A stretch of 64,000 nt of DNA from Mytilus galloprovincialis (lineage: Eukaryota > Mollusca > Bivalvia > Mytilida > Mytilidae), in the NCBI RefSeq assembly GCF_965363235.1, contig NC_134851.1:52704833-52768832 (forward strand). Reading direction: 5' to 3'. The notes under the pieces were generated by a model that ran no database searches, was not told where the DNA came from, and worked only from the letters and a program-made list of their open reading frames with translations. This document shows, piece after piece, positions 11,970 through 21,662 of the stretch. Position 1 is the first letter of the stretch. Every line of letters begins with the position of its first letter. A program made the translations under genes and the position numbers.

Positions 11970-14873
11970 GGCGAAGTGTACGTAATTGCACGCCTCTAGC
12001 GGAATACGGGATTAAAAACGTTCGTCGTTAGTTACGCAAGTTATCTCCCTTACTCCAAGAAAGGACACACGAAAGAGAAACTACTTTCTGCGGTCTATAA
12101 TGAATCCAACAAGCACGCCTGTGCTGTCTTAAACCTCATAGAAATTATCTAAATAACTCCAATTAGAAATCACAGCATTCTGTACATTGTTCTGTGTGCA
12201 GCCTGACTTAATAACACTGTGTTTTGTTTTTGTTTTAGACGCGTAGAAGGCATTTTGTGTTTATGATATCAACAGAAAGAAAAAACGCCTCACAACAAAA
12301 TTATAAACAAATAAACAAATAAACATGTAACAATTTTTCTTCTATTGATATCAAATTAATTAAAATGAAACCTGAATTGACCCAACAATATCGTTTTAAA
12401 AAGCCGTAGTCTTGAACGAAAAACACAGTACTCAACGTAAAGTTTTATAATAGGTTACAAACAATGATCAATAATTAATGAAAGACGTGTGAATTTAATT
12501 GTTTAATTAAAAGACGTTGAAATGTTCGTATTTTGGGCAATTGAAAATTTAAGGACATGATTTATATTCATATAAGAAATCAGACGATACCAAGAGAATA
12601 ATTTGACCACTAGTGCAAAACTTACCAGTCGGAAGAACAAAGACGGAAAACAAACAAAAAATAAACAAATTATGCCCCAAAAATTACTCAGTCACTTAAA
12701 AATTGACTCACTCTAACATTTATCTTAAAATAAGTAAAAATTATGTCATTCAACTCCCAGTTTTCAACTTTTTCTACATGTGCAGAAAATAAACAGGTGT
12801 CTTCTATTCCGTCCGCAATTTATGGGAAAATTAAATCTAAATTTAGAACCATATTGAAATTGAAAGTACACATGTAAGATAAAATATAACATGTCATTTT
12901 TTCTTTCACAAATTCCAATTTCGAAGAGATATATAGCAATTCAAGATTATGAATGAATAGAATATAGAATTACGGGGGGAGGGGAAGGATTAGGACCTTT
13001 ATCGGAACTCCGGGATCGGGTGTTTTTAAGCTCGGGATTTCGGGATTGACCCTTTCGGGATACGGGAATTCTATTTTCGAATTTCGGGTAGTCGGGATTT
13101 AATTTTTTTTAAATTCGGGACCTAGGATTTCGTGTTTTTAAGCCCGGGATTTCGGGATCTGGATCCCTCCTTCCTCTATTATGGTTAAAGAAAAGAGGTC
13201 AGGGAAGTTTTGTGATACTTGTAACTGCAAATTAATATTTAGTGGAATGAGAGGTGAAATGTTCTCAGACTATTACATTTCAATTTTTTTTTTAAATTTA
13301 ACCAAAGTTTACTGCAAGGGGTGTTTACGACCTCGATGATTATCCATGAGGATCTCGCACTCGGTCAGCTCCAGGTTTTCACCTAGTTCATGATCATACA
13401 AATATTGAGAAGCCTGTGGTTTACTAGTCTTATAATATGAGACTTTGGAGTTCATATAATTTACATTCAACGTTTTTTATCGAATATTTCAAGGCTTTTT
13501 GACTATCAATGTTGACCTCCCCCTTCCAATTGATTGGATAAAATGAATGGATTGCCGCCCCTATTTCAAACTGAAGTCCTATAAACTGACTGGTATTCGA
13601 ATTTGTTAAAAGAAATAATTGGTATCTCTATTGATTCAATACCGTAATGCCGAAATACAATCATTTGTTTCCGCGAATTCCGTACAGCTAGAAATATATT
13701 CCCGAGTTTCAATTTGAGTAACTCGAATAATTCAAGCCCTTCCCATGTCCGATTTTCTCCCACAAGAGCAATGTAGCAGTCGTACATCAGCTGAATATTA
13801 CGACTGAATTATTCGGGTTACAATTTGTGTAAATCCCGAATGCACATAAAAGTAAAGGTCCAGCCCGACTTTCGGAAAAGGACTGTTCCAGAAATAAAAA
13901 TCATACAAAAATGTTTCATGCAAATATTCGTCTTCAGACGTGTAAAGTTATACAACGGTTACTAGCCGGTCTGGATTGTGATACAAAGAAGCGCATGCAA
14001 TGCATAAAATATATAATGTCGTGGATCAGGGATGTGTTGAATTATAGAGATGCTTATGCGGCATAAAGATAAGATTAATTTACCCAAATGTACTAAGAAT
14101 TACCACACAACTTAAATTTTCTTAAATATTGATTTGTTATCCTGTGCTAGACTGATGGCTGATATTCTGAGAAGAGACCTTGATGAAATGAAGTTTTATG
14201 GGAACAAAGATTTTGAAAACACGTCGCAGTGTTTAGATTTTAACAAAAAATAAGGCATCAAGATCGAAAATAGTTCTAGTTCATAAAGAAGAAAATGTCA
14301 ACCGTTCTCTAGTTGGCGATCTCCGCACGCACCCGAATATAATAGACAAATACAATACAATAGTACACAAAACGTAACATAAAGAACTAAAGACCGAGCA
14401 ACACGAGCTCCAACAAAACGGTATATATTTCATACAAGTATAGGACTATATGATGCGTCGTAACTGTTGCGGCGACGTCAATAACGTTGTCGTTGTTTTT
14501 TGTTTTTTTACACCCAAGATTCAACTTTAACAGGGTATAGCTTGAAAAATAGCACGGTTGCTAAGGACTTTCTTTGCACCAATCGATTCCTCAGACATTT
14601 TAGAATCGTCTCATAAATTTAAAAAAAAAATCGATTTTCTAATATAATAGAAAATCTTGGAAATGTAACAATTCCTGCCGAATTTCAAGATTTTCCCTAT
14701 ATATCCTTTGTAATTTTGGTGTATGATGCTGTTAACTTCAACAGCTCGTATCTCAAAAACGAAAACGGTTACCCCCTTTTTTTATTTTATTTTCAGATTT
14801 ATTTTTACAAGCAGAATCTACATGTAAAATTTTAAAAAAATCCATTGTGTAGTTTAATTACGTACACTTCGCC
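11970..14873. mobile_element. 2.9-kb TTAA-flanked inverted-repeat element
   Basis: The ends GGCGAAGTGTACGTAATT at 11970 and its exact reverse complement ending at 14873 give an 18-bp perfect terminal inverted repeat. Both ends are bordered by TTAA (11966-11969, 14874-14877). This is the piggyBac-type target duplication, with a terminus different from the 724-bp element nearby. The interior has no recognisable transposase. It contains the CGGGAT-rich repeat at about 12960-13165 and a family A fragment at about 14318-14420, so it is non-autonomous and has collected other repeats. Confidence 0.75.
12960..13165. repeat. CGGGAT-rich degenerate repeat
   Basis: Irregular repetition of TCGGGAT / TTCGGGATT / TCGGGA motifs in an otherwise AT-rich setting, with a duplicated GTTTTTAAGC(T/C)CGGGATTTCG block about 120 bp apart. 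It has no coding potential. Confidence 0.7.
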
Positions 14874-15038
14874 TTAAACAAAGAGTAATCCACTTATGTC
14901 ATCTCCCATCCTAAAGTGAATATAGTCACTTTTCAAATATTAGTTTCCAAGACACTTTGACAAAAAATGTGCATAACAATCACCAGATTAACTTTTTTTT
15001 TTAAGCGCACTGTTAACAAGGTTTCTTTTACGTTACAG

Positions 15039-15545
15039 AAAATGAGACACGCAGTAATACTTGTTTTGGTGTGCTGTGTTATTAACGTTTCCTACAGCCG
15101 GAAGTTACCCAATCTGTCGGGGGAAGATAAAAGACCTCATATACACGATCAACAAAGCCAGAAAGCACCTGAATCACACAGACAGTCAGTGGAAGCGAAA
15201 AAGCCTCCGCCAAACAATGAAGACATCCTGGAATTACCCAGCAAGTCTGTGGAAGCAAAAAGGCCTCCGCCAAACGATGAAGATAACCAGGAGTTACCCA
15301 GTCATTCAGAGGAAGAGAAAACCCCTCCGACAAACGATGAGCAGAGCCCAAACGAACATGGACCAACCAATAGAATAGGCGAAAAAACCAGGCCTGCAAG
15401 AAAGAATAGGAAAAAACCTGGATCACTCGATCAGTCAGATGGTGAAAAGACTGCTTCAGAAAAAAATAAAGCAAAGGGGAAAGGTCGTCGTCAAGGTCGA
15501 CAGCCAGACAACCGTAAACGTATTAATACAAACGGGAAACAGTGA
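15039..15545 (+). CDS. secreted Pro/Glu/Lys-rich repeat protein
   Basis: I do not recognise the family. From the ATG at 15042 the product is 167 residues. If the upstream ATG-only exon is used it is 169 and starts Met-Lys-Met-Arg-His. Residues 1-19 from MRHAVILVLVCC are a clear signal peptide, cleaved probably after SYS. The mature part has no Cys, Met, Phe, Trp or Tyr and should be disordered. It carries three imperfect units of about 20 residues, the first two opening SVEAK(K/R)PPPN(N/D)ED and the third SEEEKTPPTNDE. A strongly basic C-terminal half follows (KNRKK, GKGRRQGRQ, NRKR). The exon begins after a pyrimidine-rich acceptor ending TTACAG at 15038, and a polyadenylation signal AATAAA lies at 15696-15701. 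An extracellular matrix or mineral-binding role is possible, but nothing in the sequence proves it. Confidence 0.75.
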   Translation, partial: KMRHAVILVLVCCVINVSYSRKLPNLSGEDKRPHIHDQQSQKAPESHRQSVEAKKPPPNNEDILELPSKSVEAKRPPPNDEDNQELPSHSEEEKTPPTNDEQSPNEHGPTNRIGEKTRPARKNRKKPGSLDQSDGEKTASEKNKAKGKGRRQGRQPDNRKRINTNGKQ

Positions 15546-15695
15546 ATGTTCCAACAGATTTGAAAAATGAAAACGAATCACTTAAAAATGAGCAATCGAA
15601 CAACAGCCTTGAATCCTTATACATGGAACTTTTTAAATTTGAATTGACTCTCTTCCGTGCTTTCAAATTTGTCTATCCCCTCTGAACATACTTCA

Positions 15696-15701
15696 AATAA
15701 A
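15696..15701 (+). terminator. polyadenylation signal of the Pro/Glu-rich gene
   Basis: AATAAA about 150 bases after the stop codon at 15543-15545, in the expected place for 3' end formation of a eukaryotic gene. Confidence 0.6.
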
Positions 15702-15719
15702 GAACGTCCTCGCAGAGTT

Positions 15720-16680
15720 GGTGGTGTTTTTTGGCTGTTTTTTTATGATGGTTTTAAATAAGAAGATGCGGTATAATTTCCAATGAGACAACTGTGTAAG
15801 TCAACTTACCAGAGTTCACACCCTACCTGCACTCGCTCCAATTAAGCGAAATAACATACACAACTTTAAAACGGCAACATTTTTTGTGGTTTATATTTCA
15901 TGGATTTTCAAACGAGACGCCGTGAAACATGCAAAGTATCTATTTACCCTAACATATCAACCTTCTTTGTTATACTTATGGTAAAAACTTTAAAAAAGAG
16001 TGTTAGTTACTCTAATATTACATTTCCTTTGTCATATTCAAACATATTAAAGGTGATGTATGGAATAGACTAGGGCTATATAGACCATGAACTTTCAGTT
16101 TCGTAAGGCATTTCACAGTCATTTTCAAATTGACAGTTTGAAAACAATTTTGGCTTCTCCTTTACCTTTTGGGAAAATTCCACAATCTTAGATCCGCTTC
16201 TGTAAATGTTGAATGCCAAGCAATTGTTATAATGTCTTATGTAGAGTTTGAACTGTTAAAAAGGAGAATTAAGAGCACATCCTATTTAATATTACAGATT
16301 GTATCACAGCTGGCTCAGAATGTGGCCTTATTTTCTAAACGTTCGACATTTCTTTCCATAGGAAATTTTAAGCGTACTGATGAGTATGCTGCCTAACTGG
16401 TGATCTGTCTATCGAATTGGTTACTTTTTTCCGTCTGAAAAATCGTTTGGTCAGAAAATATAAAGGCGAAGTAACTGTGATTAAAACTTGGTCTAGTCTT
16501 TAACAAAGAAACAAAACTACTTTATGGGATTTTGCAAAGAGCTCAGCAGAAATATCTATTGGAAATACAATATAAGCATATATAAAAGGGTAAACTTAAC
16601 ATTACATGTCTCTATAAAAAATTATAAATCTATGGTCAGGCGGGTCTGAAACACGCGTACGGTTTTCATATCGATATATA
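15720..16680. other. gene-free stretch with a repeat-family B fragment
   Basis: About 15755-15800 is a short piece of family B (AAGAAGATGCGGTATAATTT then CCAATGAGACAACTGTG). The remainder, including the open frame at 16169-16396, shows no recognisable product. Confidence 0.5.
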
Positions 16681-16683
16681 CAC

Positions 16684-17645
16684 ATGGAAAAAAGTATTGC
16701 AACACCAAATTGAAATTGAAATTAAAAAAAACACTCTTAATTTTTTTGTAATATAATTTGGTAAAATCGAACTAGTTAAACATTATTAAAGTATCACCTG
16801 AGTTTAATAAATAAATATCGACTCGATAAGTTTTTATCTGCACATGCAGCTACTGTACCCGTAAACAGCAAAACAGATGTTTTTATCCTCATTGTTTTCA
16901 ACACTTTAAATAACCAAGTTTTTAAAGTTATGTGATTGACACCTTGTAATGGGTCCTCGACAACTTTTAACTGCAGCAAGATGGCAGATTATCAGCATAA
17001 GAGAAGCAGGGATGTCGCTGTAACAACTGCACGTATTGTTGGTTATCACTATTCCACTATAAGTCGTTTTGAGAATAAAAATCAGGCAATAAACGCTGTT
17101 AAAGACCTTCCGAGATAATGAAGACCCCCTATACCATTTGCTAGGGAAAATCAAGCATAATGAAGGTTCGTCAGAAGGAAACCCATTGCATACAAGACAA
17201 TCATAAAAAGAGAGTGGTGGTCATACAGGAGCCTTTTAACAAGAACTGTTCGAGATCGACTCATCGCTACTGGTTATCGTGCGATAAGACCATTTCGGAG
17301 ACATTTGCTAACTAGCAGACACACAGTTTTCCGTATCCAATGTAGTGCAGAGCTCGCCAAAGTTGGAAATTAGCATCGTGGAGGAAGATCCAATGTTCAA
17401 ATGGAATTCGGTTCATCTTCCTTGGCCCGATCGTAGCCCGGATTTGAACCATATCGAGCATATTTGGGACACCATTGGGCGGAAAGTGCGTGAAAGGACA
17501 CCCCAGTTCAAACACATCATGAAATAAACAATGCCCTTCATCAGAAATGGTTGTTGCTACCTTAGCAACAAATTAGTCGATTTATGGCAGGAATCAGAAG
17601 ACGTTTAGATGCGGTTGTCCGTTTGAATAGAAACTGCGCACAAAG
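16684..17645 (+). pseudogene. dead Tc1/mariner-type transposon
   Basis: Opens with a terminus-like AAGTATTGCAACACCAAATT at about 16692, as in Tc1-like elements I know from bivalves. From about 16948 the three frames together give pieces of a Tc1 transposase: GPRQLLTA and WQIISIREAGMS (helix-turn-helix start), YHYSTISRFENKNQAINAVK, and near 17428 PDRSPDLNHIEHIWD, which contains the final acidic catalytic residue. It then gives AGIRRRLDAVVRLN at about 17588. Several stops and frameshifts interrupt it. The central catalytic part between about 17300 and 17360 is deleted, so only some 700 of the usual 1000 coding bases remain. The matching right terminus was not found. Confidence 0.85.
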
Positions 17646-20440
17646 TACTAATGCTTTGGCGCATAACGATCAACCATGATGTGAACAGTCATCTGAAGAT
17701 TAATTTTGAAATGTCTGACATTGTAAAGTTCGACTACAGTTAAAGTTGTAAAATGCATTTTTTTGTACAAAAAACACTTCATTTTGTTATTAAAATTGTG
17801 GTTATATAAATCATTTTTTTTTTCAAACATTTTTTGTGCGTTTCAATGCCAATGTTATCATAAACTATGTTTCAATAATATTAAACACATATTTTATTAT
17901 ATTTCATCCAAAAAAAGAGGCTGATTTTTCAAGTTTGCAACTTTATGATTTATGGTTTTTGAAAGTGTTTTCGCCTTGCATGCGATGTGTGTTTTATAGA
18001 ATAAAAGGCTGCTATACAACTACACTTTTAAATTAAAAAAAAATTGCAGATCCTTGAAGAAACAAAATTAAAGACCTTATTTTTGTGAGACAGATAAATC
18101 AAATTTGATTCAAAAGATAACATCATGATTATAACATTAGCAGGCGTTGTCTGCTGGACCATTGCGAATCAACTGTCAACAGGGTTAGAGGTACAAAATA
18201 CCAAATAATGCGTATTTGTCAATTTGTTCTATTAGAGGCAAGTTATAGAATATATTGATTTTATAAAATGAATCAGTGATTAATGATATCTTGAATAAGA
18301 TAAAAGAGATAAACAGCATTACATATACTAATGATACAAATAAAAACGTGGCATCTGGGTTTTTTTTTTCGGTTTTAGTCTACCAGCAAAAATAAACAAC
18401 TTGACCAATAATATGCATCAAGTTTGATTCTTATCCCTTATTTGACTTTATAATGTCTAATAAGGGTTATTCGCCAAATAATTATTTCTGCAACTGAAAA
18501 GCAAAAAAAAAAAAAAAAACAGCGGTTACTTCTTCGTTAGACAACAAATATGGTTGGACATGAAATATTACGGGTATAATTTGACTTTGTTATATTTTTC
18601 TATCCACACCTTCCCTCGTTTTACAAAATGCCACTACTATTTAAATATACGGTTATTTGCCATAATTTCGTCCTTATCAGATATGAGACTTAATGAAATT
18701 AAATGTCAAAATAAATTTTTAAATTGATAACAATTTGTGAAAAACAATATAAATTGTCATATTTATGATAATACTGATACATACAAAGGTCGTGAGGACG
18801 GTAAAGACTGACCAGTGAGAATATCATAAAACTGGTAAGAATTTACAAAATATCTATTTATTTAAGGATTTGCATAGTTACTACACACATACTTGATTTA
18901 TTGTATAAATATAGATTAAAAGAATAGGGAGATGGAATTATTGCTATTATTACAAGACAACTATCGGCCTGACTCCAATTGAAGTTGATGTTAAAAAAAT
19001 GGGCGTAGAATACTTTTCCGAAATAAAAAGATACCACCTTTTCGCATTTTTACCTGTATTTCACCTGTAAAAAACTGGTAATAATGATGTAAAAGACTTT
19101 ATTTTATTAAAGTATTTTTTTCTTCATTTGTATTTTACTATGCTAATATAATTCCTTCAACAGGTAGTCATATTCAAATTTATCATTGTGAGAATTTTTC
19201 AAAAGTCACCAAGTGGAAAGTAACCCCATTTGCGTTGAATTCCGCATTTTGTTATATCTTTTATATTCATTTGCATATGTTTGCATATGCTGTGGCATCC
19301 TTTACAGTCTCATCTATCAGGAAAAATCGTACTCATGCATTCATTTAACTTTTAATTGATTAATTTATATATAATACATATTGATTTATTGATTATGATA
19401 TTTTTTTAATTACCTAGCCATTGGTCTGTTAAATAAAGAATAGGTTTAAAAGCAGTAGTGTACACTATATCAAAATCGTAACAATTTTCATTGAGTTTTA
19501 AGATAATACGATATTGTCAATTATTGTAAAAGAAATTCTCAATTCCTCTGGGATGACAAAACATTCATGCTCCGTTTTTTTTATATTGGTTTCAACTTTC
19601 AATTAAATTTATTTGTTGATAGTACCATACATTATTGTGTATCTTATTCATTTACAGCATCATACATTTATCTTGATCGAAAACTCTTTAATTGAACTTG
19701 CGTTTTATTCATTTTTTCTTGTTCCTTTTGTGTTCAGTTCTTAATGAGGATATATTAGATGATTGCCAATGAGACAACTGTCAATAAAGACCAATAGACA
19801 AAGATGTGCATGGACACAGATGTGACCAATAATTAAGAAATAAACTCATCATAGATACCATGATCAAATTTTGTATTTACGTCAGTCTACAAAAGACTCA
19901 TCAGTGACGATCGAATCCAAAAAAGTAAAAAAGGCCAAATAAAGTAACATGGATAGGCATTATATTTGTCTATATTTTACACTGAGCGTTAGTGATGCCT
20001 ACCCATGATCAAAAGGGTCATAGAGCACGACATGAAGGAATTATGTCGATTCTGAGAGGATAAATACGGGATTTTTATAGGTAAAAGCGTACGAAAATAC
20101 AGTAGAAATGTTCGGCTATTTCCGTTTCTCCCCATGAATTGTGTACATTGTATTTTCTAATTTAATAAGTTAATATCATAAGAGCATGGTTACTAAATAA
20201 TATTTTTTTTTAAATAACAGTATATCATGAAATGTATGCAAGAAGATAAAATAGATTTATATCGTCAGGATAGAAATGAAAATAATGAGAAAATAAATAG
20301 TGAGTTTGTGCGCATATTTCAAACATATTTTGTACTAATTAGAACACGGCTTCGTTTACAAAGCGTAATAAGGGGGTCATATAAGAATAGGTCACCGTAC
20401 AGTCTTCAATGATGATTTTAACACAATAACGTAAAGTTAT
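17645..20440. other. gene-free stretch
   Basis: AT-rich DNA with no supported gene. It contains an 18-base A tract near 18503, a family B fragment at about 19755-19800 (GATTGCCAATGAGACAACTG) and a family D fragment at about 19880-19945. A possible untranslated first exon for the 21.7-kb gene is described separately. Confidence 0.5.
18747..18836 (+). promoter_or_regulatory. possible promoter and untranslated exon of the 21.7-kb gene
   Basis: A TATA-like AATATAAATT at about 18748 lies some 85 bases before a good donor (ACTG|GTAAGAATT, about 18836). The coding exon at 21659 begins straight after an acceptor (TATTTTAG) with only four bases before its ATG, so an upstream untranslated exon must exist. 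This is a candidate only. Transcript data would decide. Confidence 0.25.
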
Positions 20441-20446
20441 ATACAA

Positions 20447-21275
20447 ATATATCATGCTTACAAGGGGTATTTGCCAAAAATACCGGTTGAGAGGTACAAA
20501 TTTCCAGAGCCGTTAGGCGAGGAAAATTTGATTACCTCGAAACCGGTATTTTTGGCAAATACCACTTGTAAGCATGATATAATTGTTTAATTCCACCGAA
20601 TGTTCCACCTCAGAAAGTTTATTATAATCAGGTATCATATGAAATTTCGACTTGAATGTATAATTTTTGTATACACTGTAGCTGTGCTCTTTGCGCAGTC
20701 AAATTGAATTGACTGTATAATCATTTCTTATCATTTTTTTATGTACAGTCACTGAATGTATATACATGTATATATATATCTCCCTTTTTATGATAATAAG
20801 CTGGTTCTCGGCTGACTACTTCACTTTGTTCATCAGTGTCAGTGAAGCGTAATACAAGTGGATTCCAGTTTTATGTGACCGGTTGACAATTCGTTTCCGT
20901 TGAGTTTTATTTATGACGTCATTCCCAGAATGTTTACGTCATTCGCTCCAAATTCAATAATGATACTTTTTATCCTAAATATTTCATCTGGAACCATATA
21001 TTTAGAATGACCATGAATTTGTCATATCAGAATAGAAATAATTCATTGAGTTATTTTTAGACATGGTATTCCCCATCTGCCATGGTATTTGCTAGGGTAT
21101 TTCCCATCTGCCATGGTATTTGCTAGCAAATACCCCGGAACATGGAATTCCCTAATGGCAAATACCCCGGCAGAGAAAAGAAAATCTCAATATATAGAAA
21201 TTGGTGAAAAATACCATGTTTCTCATCCAATCAAAATACAGCATTATTACATAAGGTGGAATTAATTATAAAATA
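20447..21275. repeat. foldback repeat with GGTATTTGC motifs
   Basis: An inverted pair of about 40 bp (20449-20488 against 20541-20580, containing GGTATTTGCCAAAAATACCG) encloses a further inner stem, together a hairpin of about 135 bp. A second inverted pair, AATTCCACC near 20590 and GGTGGAATT near 21256, brackets the remainder. The motifs GGTATTTGC and GCAAATACC recur in both orientations at about 21064-21170. It is non-coding. Confidence 0.7.
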
Positions 21276-21429
21276 CCCCGGTTTGACAAAACATGTAACA
21301 TTCAAACGAGGGAACCAACGGTTTAAGTATGGTTTTACTATTTAAATTTTTTTTTTAAGATCCACCATTTTCTACATTTGAGAATGTCTGTTCCAATTCA
21401 GGAATATGACAGTTGTTTAAAATGTTTGA

Positions 21430-21520
21430 TGTGGTTCATCATTTGATTTTGCCATTTGATTAGGGACTTTCCGTTTTGAATTTTCTTCTGAGTTCAGTAT
21501 TTTTGTGATTCAACTTTTTG
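21430..21520 (+). repeat. dispersed repeat family C copy
   Basis: Contains TTTTGCCATTTGATTAGGGA, CTTTCCGTTTTGAATTTTC and GAGTTCAGTATTTTTGTGAT, matching the reverse-orientation piece at about 316-402. Confidence 0.6.
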
Positions 21521-21662
21521 TTATTTTTGTTATTTTTTTTCCATAAGGGTTACTCCAGAAAATTGCATAGTACATCGTTTCTGTGACATACAAGGTTTAT
21601 GCAGGGAACGTACATTATTATTTATAACGTTCATTATTATTTATAATTTTTATTTTAGCATC

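Noticed and set aside
15061..15474. Overlapping frames of 105 (plus) and 130 (minus) codons at the Pro/Glu-rich gene
   Set aside because: They are alternative-frame shadows; only the annotated frame has a signal peptide and a clean acceptor before its ATG.
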